Part shown: positions 8,149 to 16,295 of the stretch, piece by piece
Position numbering within the stretch: position 1 is the first letter of the stretch
How the letters are laid out: the number at the start of each line of letters is the position of its first letter
Assembly: GCF_000382225.1 (NCBI RefSeq)
Contig: NZ_KB907828.1
Location: 1-43,751 of the forward strand
Reading direction: 5' to 3'
DNA length: 43,751 nt
DNA from: Hymenobacter aerophilus DSM 13606
GTDB taxonomy: Bacteria; Bacteroidota; Bacteroidia; Cytophagales; Hymenobacteraceae
Position numbers and translations under genes: made by a program
Notes under the pieces: model-generated
Databases searched by the model: none
What the model was told of the DNA's origin: nothing
Seen by the model: the letters and a program-made list of their open reading frames with translations, nothing else

Positions 8149-9621
8149 ATGCGCATTCCTAACTTCTCCACTTTCGCCCTCGCGGCCACCCTGCTGCTCG
8201 GGGCCTGCTCGAAAAATAACGATGAGGACGCCCAGCCCGACATGGTAGTGCCGGCCGACCCCGGCCCTCAAGCGCCCAGCGCCAGCGACCGGGTGTACAC
8301 GTCCGACCAGTCGTCGAACACGGTGTCGGTGCATGACCCGAACACCAACCAGCTGCTGGGCGTGATTCGCCTGGGTAAAGGGCGGCCCCAGTTCCTGAGC
8401 CCGCTCTACGACCGGGAAACCAACGTGCACGGCATGGGCGTCTCGCCCGACGGCAAGACGCTGGGCGTCATTGCTACCCTTACCAACGCGGTGGTGTTCA
8501 TCGACCTGGCCACCAACGCCATTAAGAACACCGTGTATGTGGACCGTAATCCCCACGAGGGCTTTTTCACGCCCGACGGCAAGCAGTTCTGGGTGACGGT
8601 ACGCGGGGCCGACTACGTAACGGTGATTGACGTGGAGAAAATGCAGGCCGTGAAAAACATCAAGACTGCGCCGGGCCCCGGCATGGTGGTGTTCCGGCCT
8701 GACGGCAAGGTGGCCTTTGTGGACCACTCCTTCACGGCCGAGCTGGATGTGGTGGATGTGAAAACCCGCGAAGTAATAGCGCGCGTACCGGTGGTGAGCA
8801 AGTTTTCCCCTAACCTGGCCGTAACGGCCGACGGCCAGCAGGTATGGCTTACGCACAAGGACGTGGGCAAGGTGACGGTGGTGAATGCCCAGACCTACGC
8901 CGTGGAGGGCGTGATTGACACCGGCCCCGGCACCAACCACGTGAACCTGGCCGGCCCCGGCGGTGGCACCCGCTTCAGCGGCGCGGCGGCCGGCGACTTT
9001 GCCTACGTAACCGTGGGCGGCGAAAACGCGGTGAAGGTATACACCCGCCAACGCCAGTTGGTGGCCACCATTCCGGTGGGCCCCAATCCGCACGGCGTGT
9101 GGCCCAATGGCGACGGCAGCAAGGTGTACGTAGGCCTGGAATACGGCGACGCGCTGGTGAGCATCGATACCAAAACCAATACCAAGCTGAGCGAAACTCC
9201 CAGTGGCCAGGACCCGAACGCCATCATTTACGTGGTGAAGGCCGGCGGTGGCAGTCCCGGCACCGGCAACCTGGAAGCCTTTGTGCCAGTCGCGCCCGTT
9301 AACCTGCGCCTGGTACCCGTCGGTACGCAGCCGGTACCCGGGGTAGGCGGCGTGGCCGTTATCCGGCCGGTAGAAGACGTGGACGAGTTGATTCTGGCTC
9401 TCAAGCGGCTGGCCCCGAACACGAACTACACCTTATACTTATCGGACAATAAAACCACGCTGGTGGCCCCGGAGCCCGTCATTTCTTTCAAAACCGATGC
9501 CGAGGGCGCGGTCGAAGTCAACGCCTACTACCAGATTCGGCTGCGGCTGGCGGGGCGCTTTGCCGTGGTGGTGCTCGGCGACAAGAACCCGGCCGGCGCG
9601 GTCACGCTCACGCAGCCGTAA
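8149..9621 (+). CDS. YncE-like beta-propeller lipoprotein
   Basis: The 490-residue protein has a lipoprotein signal (MRIPNFSTFALAATLLLGAC, Cys20) and then YncE-like repeats (VYTSDQSSNTVSVHDP, HGMGVSPDGKTLGVI, EGFFTPDGKQFWVTV, THKDVGKVTVV, HGVWPNGDGSKVYVGLE). The C-terminal 110 residues form a probable beta-sandwich (from VAVIRPVEDVDELILALKRL). It is a paralogue of the 5294 product, but membrane-anchored rather than free. A short insertion (GPGGGTRFSGAAAGD) distinguishes it. The ligand is unknown. It ends just before a bidirectional terminator. Confidence 0.87.
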   Translation: MRIPNFSTFALAATLLLGACSKNNDEDAQPDMVVPADPGPQAPSASDRVYTSDQSSNTVSVHDPNTNQLLGVIRLGKGRPQFLSPLYDRETNVHGMGVSPDGKTLGVIATLTNAVVFIDLATNAIKNTVYVDRNPHEGFFTPDGKQFWVTVRGADYVTVIDVEKMQAVKNIKTAPGPGMVVFRPDGKVAFVDHSFTAELDVVDVKTREVIARVPVVSKFSPNLAVTADGQQVWLTHKDVGKVTVVNAQTYAVEGVIDTGPGTNHVNLAGPGGGTRFSGAAAGDFAYVTVGGENAVKVYTRQRQLVATIPVGPNPHGVWPNGDGSKVYVGLEYGDALVSIDTKTNTKLSETPSGQDPNAIIYVVKAGGGSPGTGNLEAFVPVAPVNLRLVPVGTQPVPGVGGVAVIRPVEDVDELILALKRLAPNTNYTLYLSDNKTTLVAPEPVISFKTDAEGAVEVNAYYQIRLRLAGRFAVVVLGDKNPAGAVTLTQP

Positions 9622-9635
9622 GCCGGCCGCCGACC

Positions 9636-9677
9636 AAAAAGGCCCCTGGTGCATGAGGCATCAGGGGCCTTTTTTTA
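9636..9677. terminator. Bidirectional terminator between convergent cargo halves
   Basis: AAAAAGGCCCCTG (9636-9648) pairs with CAGGGGCCTTTTT (from 9662), giving a GC stem with A and T tracts on both sides. It separates the + strand beta-propeller gene (stop 9621) from the - strand DUF202 gene (stop 9727) and can stop transcription from both directions. Confidence 0.85.
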
Positions 9678-9726
9678 TGGGCGTAAACTCTTTCGCCTCG
9701 GGTAGCGCCGGGTGGGCCTTTGCCGC

Positions 9727-10008
9727 TCACCTACCGCCGCCAGCCGGGAGCTGGCAGGCCGCCAGCTCCCGGCGGTGCGCCCGAAAGCGCAGCAGCCCTA
9801 CCGCCAGCACCAATCCCGCCACGGCCAGCGCGGAGTAGCCCAACCGGCCGCCCCGCTCGGGGTGAAATTGAAGGAGCGCCAACCCGAAGCCCACCAGTGC
9901 CAGGCTGGTGCGCACGTAGGTGAGCAAGGTCCGCTCATTGGCCAGCCGGGTCCGTTGCAGGGCCAGCCGGTCCGACAGGGTGAGGGGGTTGGTGGGGGTA
10001 AGCGGCAT
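9727..10008 (-). CDS. DUF202 (YidH-like) small membrane protein
   Basis: The 93-residue protein carries the DUF202 signature LALQRTRLANERTLLTYVRTSL near residues 15-36 and two hydrophobic helices (about 33-47 and 58-75). The family is widespread in bacterial inner membranes, without established biochemical function. It is the last gene of the minus-strand cargo run, ending beside the bidirectional terminator. The start ATG lies 9 bases from the stop of the upstream metallo-hydrolase gene, indicating cotranscription. Confidence 0.88.
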   Translation of the reverse strand: MPLTPTNPLTLSDRLALQRTRLANERTLLTYVRTSLALVGFGLALLQFHPERGGRLGYSALAVAGLVLAVGLLRFRAHRRELAACQLPAGGGR

Positions 10009-10017
10009 GGGGGTGGG

Positions 10018-10680
10018 CTACGTGAGGGTAATGGCCGCGCCCGGTTCGGCCAGCCGGTGAAACGTGATGCCGTGCTTCTCAAAGTACGGCCCGTAGTTCG
10101 CGTATCGCTGCTGCACGAAGAAGGGCTTGATGTAGCCGTCGTGCACTGGCAGAATCTGCTGCGGTCGCATTTTCAGGGCGAAATCGGCCACCACGAGCTC
10201 CGTGAGAAAAGGCGCGGTGATGGGCAGAATGAGCAGCTCCACGCCCGCGAAGGGGAGCAGATTATGGGCAAAAGAGTCGGCCGGGTTCAGCACCTTGCCA
10301 TTCACCAGCCAGGCTGTCATCTGTGGCAAGGGGCTGTCGAGAATGGCCTCGTGCTGCACCGGCAGGGCGTGCAGCTGAAACGCGCCCAACTCCAGGGGGC
10401 CTTCCTCGTGGATTTGCACGGCCAGGCCGTGCTTTTTCAATTCGGCCGCCACTTCACGATTGGAAATGATGACGGCCTGGCGCAGGGCCACGATTTTCTT
10501 TAGCGCCACCACATCAAGGTGGTCGGGGTGGTCGTGGGTAATGAGGACGACCGAGACGTCCTTAAAAACCTCCGGCTGCACCAGGCCTTCGTTGAAGGAA
10601 AACTTGCCGGGGTCGAAGAGAATTTGTTGGCCATCCAGCTCAAACAGCAGGCAGGAATGGATGTACTTGGTGATTTTCAT
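10018..10680 (-). CDS. UlaG-like metallo-beta-lactamase-fold hydrolase
   Basis: The ATG at 10680 gives MKITKYIHSC, the normal N-terminus of UlaG-like MBL-fold proteins; the longer open frame upstream is non-homologous GC-rich sequence. Metal-binding motif THDHPDH (48-54) provides His49, His51, Asp53 and His54. Later VQHEAI and PVHDGY supply further candidate ligands. The 220-residue length fits the compact members. Substrate is unknown: the family includes lactonases, phosphodiesterases and many uncharacterised enzymes. No signal peptide is present, so it should be cytoplasmic. Confidence 0.85.
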   Translation of the reverse strand: MKITKYIHSCLLFELDGQQILFDPGKFSFNEGLVQPEVFKDVSVVLITHDHPDHLDVVALKKIVALRQAVIISNREVAAELKKHGLAVQIHEEGPLELGAFQLHALPVQHEAILDSPLPQMTAWLVNGKVLNPADSFAHNLLPFAGVELLILPITAPFLTELVVADFALKMRPQQILPVHDGYIKPFFVQQRYANYGPYFEKHGITFHRLAEPGAAITLT

Positions 10681-10768
10681 GACCAGACTTAAATAGTGGG
10701 GCAGGACGGAAATGCGCGCCGAGAAGAGCGGAAATTTAACTAGCAAACGCTTACGGAAACCAGCGCTG

Positions 10769-11254
10769 CTAGACCCCTGCCGCCTCCTGCTGCTGGCGCA
10801 GGTACGCATACAGCCCGCCCAGCACCAGCCCGAACACCGCGTTGGCAACAAAAAAGTACGCCATGCCGCCGGCCGTCAGCACGTGCCCGCCCGCCAAGCC
10901 CTGCCCCAGCAGCGGCAGCACCACGAAGCCGTTGAGGACCCAGGGCAGCAGCGAAAACAGGCCGCCTTTTACCCAGCCATTGCCCGGCAGCCGGGGTTCG
11001 AACACCAGCACGTACAGCCCCACCATGCCCAGCCCCGTGAGGTAATGAAACAGCAGCTTGAAGCCCTCGGCTTTGACCACGGGCAGCAGCCCGGCCGGCA
11101 ACACCGGCGTGGTATGCAGCAGCACAAGCTTGAGCAGGCCACCGCTTTCGGCGTTGACGGCCATCAGCGGGGCCGCTTTCAGCACCAGCGTATTAGCGGT
11201 GATGGCGACCACGCCGGCCAGCAGGCCCAGGTACAGGCGGGGGTGTTTTTTCAT
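10769..11254 (-). CDS. Four-helix integral membrane protein, unknown function
   Basis: Start at ATG 11254 gives MKKHPRLYLG; the upstream extension lacks support. The 161 residues contain about four hydrophobic helices (7-27, 61-80, 97-118, 129-151) with Gly-rich faces (LTGLGMVGLYV, AVFGLVLGGLYAYL). I recognise no catalytic or ligand motif. It resembles small uncharacterised membrane families that accompany respiratory or transport genes. Same strand as its neighbours, 83 bases before TMEM175. Confidence 0.6.
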   Translation of the reverse strand: MKKHPRLYLGLLAGVVAITANTLVLKAAPLMAVNAESGGLLKLVLLHTTPVLPAGLLPVVKAEGFKLLFHYLTGLGMVGLYVLVFEPRLPGNGWVKGGLFSLLPWVLNGFVVLPLLGQGLAGGHVLTAGGMAYFFVANAVFGLVLGGLYAYLRQQQEAAGV

Positions 11255-11337
11255 GGGAGGGAGCAGAATGGAAATAGGACAGGCAATGGGGGAGTATACG
11301 GCCACCCACGCGGCACCATTTGGCCCCGATGGGTTCT

Positions 11338-11988
11338 TCAGTCGCCCAGCCAGCGGTCGGCCACCAGGCCCAACGCGTAGTTAAGCTGCACCAGCAGCAG
11401 CAGCCCCGCCCCGGCCGGCACGCTGAGCAAGCACAGGCCCGCCGCTGCCGCGTACTGCACCTGCATCAGGCCCAGGCGGCGCACCAGGGCCCGGCCCACG
11501 GCCGCGTGCTCGGGCCGCAGCAGTCCGTGGCGCTGGGCGTAGCGGTAGCTGCCCAGCAACGCCCCGCCCAGCAGCAGCAGGTTGGCCCAGTACACCAGCA
11601 CGGCCCCGCGCAGGGGAAAATGGGTGGTGAGAAACGCCGTGGAAAAGGGCAGCAGCCCCACCACCAGCAGAAAGGCAATGTGCCACCAGGCCAGCCGGCG
11701 GTCGCTGCGCGCCAGGTAGGTGAACTGCGTGCTCTGGCACACCCAGAAAATGCCCAGCGAGAGAAACCCCAGCACGTAGCCCCCGATGCTGGGCAGCAGC
11801 GCCCGCAGGGCCGGTCCCACGTCGGCCTCGGTGCGCACGAGGGCGGCGGCCGGCACCCGCAGGTTGAGCACGAGCAGGGTCATGGCGATGGAAAACACGC
11901 CGTCGCTGAGTGACTCGATGCGGCGCAGGCTCTGGCCCGCTACTTCAGTGTAGGCCAGGGGCGGTGCGTGGGACGAAGACTGGGCCAT
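11338..11988 (-). CDS. TMEM175-family (DUF1211) membrane protein, candidate potassium channel
   Basis: The 216-residue protein begins with the family signature RRIESLSDGVFSIAMTLLVLNLRVP (about residues 21-45), where most members have FSDGVFAI; here Leu replaces the Phe. About six helices follow, including GYVLGFLSLGIFWVCQ and WWHIAFLLVVGLLPFSTAFL. Bacterial homologues assemble as potassium-permeable channels. The Phe substitution and lack of data make channel activity uncertain. The start is 3 bases from the stop of the upstream small exported protein. Confidence 0.82.
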   Translation of the reverse strand: MAQSSSHAPPLAYTEVAGQSLRRIESLSDGVFSIAMTLLVLNLRVPAAALVRTEADVGPALRALLPSIGGYVLGFLSLGIFWVCQSTQFTYLARSDRRLAWWHIAFLLVVGLLPFSTAFLTTHFPLRGAVLVYWANLLLLGGALLGSYRYAQRHGLLRPEHAAVGRALVRRLGLMQVQYAAAAGLCLLSVPAGAGLLLLVQLNYALGLVADRWLGD

Positions 11989-11991
11989 CGG

Positions 11992-12279
11992 CTAGCGCGG
12001 CGAACCGCCCGCCCGCCGGGTTTTGCGCGGGGCGGGGGCCTGGCGATGGTCCAGCCGGTCTTCCTCCCGAACGAGCTTGGGCTCTTTGCTCAGGCTTTGG
12101 CCGTGGTTCACGCGGCCGTCGCGCATCATGCGGCGGTTTTCGCGCAGCAACTTGTCGTCGGTTTTGCCTTCTTTTTTGAGCATTTTGCCGCCTTCCTGGC
12201 CGTGACCCGGTGGGTTGATGGCGGTGAGCAGCAGGCCGGTCAGGGCGAGCAGGCCGGGGAGTTGAGCGAGACGGGTCAT
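11992..12279 (-). CDS. Small exported basic protein, unknown
   Basis: The 95-residue product has a signal-like N-terminus (MTRLAQLPGLLALTGLLLTA) and a very charged mature part (KKEGKTDDKLLRENRRMMRDGRV). It has no recognised domain. The mature sequence is likely helical or disordered. Close packing (3 bases to TMEM175) and strand suggest cotranscription in the cargo run. The frame is plausible but not conserved to my knowledge. Confidence 0.5.
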   Translation of the reverse strand: MTRLAQLPGLLALTGLLLTAINPPGHGQEGGKMLKKEGKTDDKLLRENRRMMRDGRVNHGQSLSKEPKLVREEDRLDHRQAPAPRKTRRAGGSPR

Positions 12280-12344
12280 GGGGTTTGGATGATGGAGAAG
12301 CGGTTGCCGCAGGTACGGCGGCCCGTATTTTCAAACTTGCTTTG

Positions 12345-12551
12345 TTAGCCCAGCTGCAAGCGAAACAGCGTGGAAAGCGTGCCCGCCACCAGAGCCCAGG
12401 CCATGCCCGTAAGCAGGTACTGTTTGGCAATGGTCTTGGGGTCCTGGCTGAATACGTAGCGAAACAGCCAGTGCGGCGTTTCGTGGTCGGCCGGGGGGGC
12501 GGCGGGCAACGGGGTGCTAGGCACCGGCATCGGAAGCGAAGGAATAGCCAT
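12345..12551 (-). CDS. Cytochrome c oxidase subunit I N-terminal stub
   Basis: The 68 residues run through HWLFRYVFSQDPKTIAKQYL, then LLTGMAWALVAGTLSTLFRLQLG and a stop. This is the matrix-side N-terminus plus the first transmembrane helix of haem-copper oxidase subunit I as seen in Bacteroidota, where the sequence would continue with the rest of about 550 residues. The DNA after the stop does not continue the oxidase in that frame. No haem or copper ligands are present, so it cannot be an oxidase. It is either a relic of a lost coxA-like gene or a reused single-helix protein. The clean start, stop and position in a run of genes favour some retention. Confidence 0.6.
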   Translation of the reverse strand: MAIPSLPMPVPSTPLPAAPPADHETPHWLFRYVFSQDPKTIAKQYLLTGMAWALVAGTLSTLFRLQLG

Positions 12552-12601
12552 GCGAATGCGGGAAAGCAAGGTGGAATAGTGAAAACCAAGAGCCATTTGC
12601 C

Positions 12602-12631
12602 CGTCCTGCTGAGCGCAGCCGAAGCAGGACG
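12602..12631. repeat. Intergenic palindromic repeat (REP-like)
   Basis: CGTCCTGCT (12602-12610) pairs with AGCAGGACG (12623-12631), then TTCTTCG follows. The centre GAGCGCAGCCGA and layout match the repeat at 5216. It lies in the 116-base gap between the binding-protein gene and the oxidase stub. Confidence 0.5.
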
Positions 12632-12667
12632 TTCTTCGTGTTTGCTTTCCGGCCGCCAACGCCCGGC

Positions 12668-13432
12668 CTATTCCCAGCCGTTGCGGCGGAAAATGGCGTG
12701 CCCGTCGGCCGACTGCAGAAAGGCCACGAACTGCCGGGCCGCGGCGGCCTGCGTGGTGCGCTGGGTGAGGGCAATGGGCGTGCCCCGACTCACGCGCTGG
12801 TCGCGGGGCAGGCGCACGAGGGCCGAGCCGGGCAGGCGCGGCTGCCAGGAGGCATAGGTTATCCAGGCGTCGTAGTCCTGGGGCTTTTGCTGCCAGAGGT
12901 CCACGGCCTCGGCGCTGGTTTTGACCGACGTTTTGGTGTTGTGCTGCAGGTTGCTGATGAGGGCGCTGCTGCGGGCCATGTCCTCGGTCATGCCCATCTG
13001 GCCGGCCCCGTTCACGTCGAGCAGGCGCACGCCGGGCCGGGCCAGGTCTTCGAGCCGCTTGATGTGCAGCGGGTTGCCGGGGCGCACCAGCACCGCCGAC
13101 TCCCGGGCGTAGAGGCTGGTGCGGCTGGCTTCGTCGATAAAGCCGGGGTGGGCCAGCGCCGTTTGGGTGAGCATGTACTCGGCCCCGCCGTACACCAGGT
13201 CGGCGTCCTGCTGCGCCTGGGCCAGCCACTTGGGCTCGGGGCCGGCCGTGACGGCCACGTCCAGGCCGGTTTGTTTGGTGAAGGCGGCGGCGCATTCCTT
13301 CATGGCCGTGGCCGGGCCGCCGGGGCCGTACACGTGCAGGGTTTGGGCGGCGGCCGGCGCGGCCGCGAGCAGAGCAGGAGACATGAGCAATAGAGCGAAG
13401 CGGCGGAGCCGGGTAAGCGGGGATGTTTTCAT
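12668..13432 (-). CDS. Periplasmic substrate-binding protein (ModA/PBP-II-like), first of two
   Basis: ATG 13432 gives a signal peptide (MKTSPLTRLRRFALLLMSPALLAAAPAAAQ) and a mature protein of about 225 residues. LHVYGPGGPATAMKECAAAF opens a type II periplasmic-binding fold. FVAFLQSADGHAIFRRNGW is the usual C-terminal signature of ModA-like anion binders. It would trap an oxyanion such as molybdate, sulfate or a related species. No ABC permease or ATPase is in the window, so it is an orphan binder. Thirteen bases separate it from the second binding-protein gene upstream. Confidence 0.78.
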   Translation of the reverse strand: MKTSPLTRLRRFALLLMSPALLAAAPAAAQTLHVYGPGGPATAMKECAAAFTKQTGLDVAVTAGPEPKWLAQAQQDADLVYGGAEYMLTQTALAHPGFIDEASRTSLYARESAVLVRPGNPLHIKRLEDLARPGVRLLDVNGAGQMGMTEDMARSSALISNLQHNTKTSVKTSAEAVDLWQQKPQDYDAWITYASWQPRLPGSALVRLPRDQRVSRGTPIALTQRTTQAAAARQFVAFLQSADGHAIFRRNGWE

Positions 13433-13445
13433 GGGTATTAGCGCG

Positions 13446-14402
13446 TTACTTAACGGGCGGCAAAAAGCCGTATTTCTGGTACACGGCCTGCCCGTCTGGG
13501 CTGTTAAGGAAGGCCACAAAGTCTTCGGCGGCCTTGGCGTGGGGCGCGGCTTTCATCACCCCGGCCACGTAGTTGGCCATGATGTTTTCCTTGGCCGGGA
13601 TGGCCACGCTTTCCACCGGGTGGCCCAGCATTTTCTGATAAAAGGCCTCCGTGTACCACACCGGGGCCGCGTCGGACTGGTCGTAGAGCACCCGCAGGGG
13701 CGACTGGCGGTGGTGAATCTGGGTCAGGTAAGTGCTGCCGGCTTTCACTTTGGTCGTCATCACGGCCGTTTTCAAGGCCGCGCCCCCGGCCTTCTCGTAC
13801 GATTCCTCGATGCGCTTGCCGATGCCTTCCCATTCGGGGTTAGGCATGCTCACGCGCACCTCGGGCCGGCCCAAATCGCGCAGGCTGGTCACCTTCTTGG
13901 GGTTGCCCTGGCGCACGAGGATGGCCAGCCGGTTCTGGGCGTAGCTGGTGGTGCGGGCAAACCACTCCGGCGTCATATCCATGCGGTTTTTGCCGGCCGC
14001 GTACACGTCGGGCTTCAGCTCGATGCGCAGGTTGCCTACTACCAGGCTGCCCTGCGTAATCTGCTTAGCCAGGATGCCGGGCGGCAGCGTTTCCACGAAA
14101 ATGCGCACGTACTCGGGGTGGGCCTTGCGGAACTCCTTCAGCAAATCATCGAGCACCATGAACTGGTTGCCCCCGAAAAACACCACCAACTGCGGGTCCA
14201 CCACGTCGCCGTAGAGGTCGGGCGCGTTGTCGATGCCCGGCACCGTGAAGGGCACTCCAGCCTGAAACGGCGCGTTCCAGGGCGGGTCAAAGCGGTGGGC
14301 CGGCTCGGGCGGCGTGGGCTTTTGGATAGGCATGGTCTGGGCGAAAAGGGCGGCCGGGGCGGCCAGTGCCAGCGCCAGCAGCAGGTGCGGAAGGGGTTTC
14401 AT
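13446..14402 (-). CDS. Periplasmic substrate-binding protein, second of two
   Basis: ATG 14402 yields a signal peptide (MKPLPHLLLALALAAPAALFAQ). The 318-residue protein has the type II binding-protein pattern: LVVFFGGNQFMVLDDLLKEF near the start, IYN-like hinge strands, LAILVRQGNPKKVTSLRDL, and the C-terminal VAFLNSPDGQAVYQKYGFLPP found in ModA and sulfate-binding relatives. It is larger than its neighbour and clearly diverged. Lack of a transporter and linkage to TsdA and YeiH suggest sensing or buffering of an anion rather than import; that is inference. Confidence 0.8.
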   Translation of the reverse strand: MKPLPHLLLALALAAPAALFAQTMPIQKPTPPEPAHRFDPPWNAPFQAGVPFTVPGIDNAPDLYGDVVDPQLVVFFGGNQFMVLDDLLKEFRKAHPEYVRIFVETLPPGILAKQITQGSLVVGNLRIELKPDVYAAGKNRMDMTPEWFARTTSYAQNRLAILVRQGNPKKVTSLRDLGRPEVRVSMPNPEWEGIGKRIEESYEKAGGAALKTAVMTTKVKAGSTYLTQIHHRQSPLRVLYDQSDAAPVWYTEAFYQKMLGHPVESVAIPAKENIMANYVAGVMKAAPHAKAAEDFVAFLNSPDGQAVYQKYGFLPPVK

Positions 14403-14455
14403 GGGGTTGGGTAAGGAAAGCGGAGAAAAGCACGAAAGCAGCGGAGAGCCCGGCG

Positions 14456-14950
14456 CTACGGATGCACCAGCGACCAGCCCTGGGCCTGCCGGATAATAAG
14501 CTCGCCGTTGCCGCTGGGCACGTAGGAAATCAGCGGCAGCAGCTCGTCCTTGCTCATTTTCCTTTCCTTCAGCGTGTTCAGGCACTGGGCCAGAATCACG
14601 CCTTTCTGCTTGAGGGCCGTGAGCTGGGCCTCGTAGGGCTGGTCCTTGCGGTAGAGCGTGGTGCCCCCGCCGAAGGCAATCAGCTCCACGGTGAGCTTGC
14701 CTTTAAGCCGGCTGTCCTCCAGCGCGTTGCCGATGTTACGCAGCGTCTGCTGGATGAGCTTGGGGTCGTCGCTGTCGAGCTGGTAGATGACATGGTACTG
14801 GGCCTGGTCGGCCGTGGCCCCTTGGAAGGCACCTTTTTGAAAAGCTTCGCGGTCATGCATGGCGGTGGCGTTGCGGGTGGCGGGCGTCTGGGCGCGGGCC
14901 GAGAGGGTGAGGCCGGCGAGCAGCGCGGCGGTCAGCAGCAGGTGTTTCAT
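14456..14950 (-). CDS. Exported DsrE/DsrF-like protein
   Basis: A signal peptide (MKHLLLTAALLAGLTLSARAQ) precedes a DsrE-like domain: YHVIYQLDSDDPKLIQQTLRNI, KLTVELIAFGGGTTLY, VILAQCLNTLKERKM and GNGELIIRQAQGWSLVHP. Cytoplasmic DsrE/TusD proteins relay sulfur on a cysteine. This one is probably periplasmic, with its single mature Cys in LAQCLNTL, near the position used by many family members. It sits next to the TsdA-like cytochrome and the YeiH-like transporter, giving a sulfur theme. The relay role is inferred from family and neighbours. Confidence 0.82.
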   Translation of the reverse strand: MKHLLLTAALLAGLTLSARAQTPATRNATAMHDREAFQKGAFQGATADQAQYHVIYQLDSDDPKLIQQTLRNIGNALEDSRLKGKLTVELIAFGGGTTLYRKDQPYEAQLTALKQKGVILAQCLNTLKERKMSKDELLPLISYVPSGNGELIIRQAQGWSLVHP

Positions 14951-15024
14951 GGCAACTGGGGAAAGGGCACCACCGAAGCAGCGCGGTGAAAACGAAAGGG
15001 GTGAAACTGGAAATCGGTGCGGGG

Positions 15025-16155
15025 CTACTCGCCGCCCTTTTTGCCCGCTTCCATCGCCGCGTAGGGACCAAACTGGTGCTGGTGCTGCGTAAACCGGTCG
15101 GCGTAAGGCGGGTAAGGGCAGTCGGCGGGCTTCTTTTTCAGGTTGGGGTAGTCCTTTTCCAGGTGGGCCATGCGCGGGCGGGGCAGCGAGTTGATGTAGG
15201 CCGCCACGTCGTAGGCGGCGTCATCGGTGAGGATGCTGTGCTCGGCCGTGGCGCCGAAAGGCATGTTGGCCTTGATAAAGCGGGCCGCCGTTTGCAGGCG
15301 GTGCATGCCGGCCCCGTCGTTGTAGCTGTCGGGCCCCCACAGCGGCGGGTACTGGTAGCCATCGGCGGCCAGCGTGCCGTTGAGGCGGCCCTGGCCATTG
15401 GCTCCGTGGCAGCTGGTGCACTGCTGGGCGAAGACGATTTTGCCCTGCCCGAGATTCGCCTCGCGGTTGGGCATGGTGAACTTAACAAAACCCTGGCCCT
15501 TCACCTTCTCCCCCACTGGCACCTGGCGGCCCAGCCATTTCATGTAGGTGATGATGGCCTTCATCTCCTTGCCGTCCACCGGCAGGGGCCGGCCGTTGAG
15601 GCTGCGCGTCATGCACCCATTGATGCGGTCCTCCAGGGTGCTGATGGCATCCTCGCGCCCTTTGTAGGTGGGGTAAATGCCCCAGATGCCCACGTAGGGG
15701 GCCGAAAACGCCTTCTGGCCGGCCTGCAGGTGGCAGTTCTGGCAGGCCAGGTTGCTGCCGGCCAGCCGCAGGGCCGGGTTGGCCACTTGCGGGCCGAGGT
15801 AGTGGGCGGTGTGGGCAATCAGCTCGTGGCCGTAGCGGATGAGCTGGCCCTCCGGGTCGGGCTTCACGCTGTCGAGCACGAAGCGGGCGGGCTGGAAGAA
15901 GTTGGTTTTGCTCCCCACAGCCCCCCCGGCAACGTCAGGCAAGCCCGCCGCAGGCCCACTCGCAGCGGCGGCCGTCGTGGCCGGGGCATCGGCCAGCAGG
16001 TCGGGCGTTTTGGGGTTGAAGACGACGATGTAGGCCGTCACGGCTACTACCAGCACCATCAGGGCAATCACCCAGGTCAGCAGGCCAGCGATTTTGATGA
16101 AGGCCTGCTTGTCTTCCGGCTGCAGCCGAGGCGAGGGGTCGGGAGTGGTTTCCAT
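15025..16155 (-). CDS. tsdA: TsdA-like dihaem cytochrome c (thiosulfate dehydrogenase family)
   Basis: The 376-residue protein has an N-terminal membrane anchor (about 22-45), a linker and two c-type haem domains with CQNCH (138-142) and CTSCH (246-250). TsdA-specific blocks are present: RYGHELIAHTAHYLGP, Cys181 within DRINGCMTRSLNG (candidate axial Cys ligand of haem 1), YPPLWGPDSYNDGAGMHRL, Met298 in NMPFG, and the C-terminal KKPADCPYPPYADRFTQHQHQFGP. TsdA interconverts thiosulfate and tetrathionate in the periplasm. Membrane tethering is less usual and would couple it to the quinol or oxidase chain. Direction of catalysis cannot be read from sequence. It lies 140 bases downstream of the transporter gene. 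Confidence 0.87.
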   Translation of the reverse strand: METTPDPSPRLQPEDKQAFIKIAGLLTWVIALMVLVVAVTAYIVVFNPKTPDLLADAPATTAAAASGPAAGLPDVAGGAVGSKTNFFQPARFVLDSVKPDPEGQLIRYGHELIAHTAHYLGPQVANPALRLAGSNLACQNCHLQAGQKAFSAPYVGIWGIYPTYKGREDAISTLEDRINGCMTRSLNGRPLPVDGKEMKAIITYMKWLGRQVPVGEKVKGQGFVKFTMPNREANLGQGKIVFAQQCTSCHGANGQGRLNGTLAADGYQYPPLWGPDSYNDGAGMHRLQTAARFIKANMPFGATAEHSILTDDAAYDVAAYINSLPRPRMAHLEKDYPNLKKKPADCPYPPYADRFTQHQHQFGPYAAMEAGKKGGE

Positions 16156-16295
16156 GAGGCCAGGGAGAGAGGTGAAACAGGCGGCAATGGCCAGCCAGCG
16201 CGCAAAACAACTTGTTTTGCGGAATGCAGACAGTCAATTAGTTAAATCGGGCAAAGCAAGCGCTACCATTCGGCCGCTCTGCCCCGTTCAGGCGG

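Noticed and set aside
12345..13295. 316-residue minus-strand frame
   Set aside because: Its first 250 residues are an out-of-frame reading of the binding-protein gene; only the last 68 codons (from 12551) carry a recognisable sequence.
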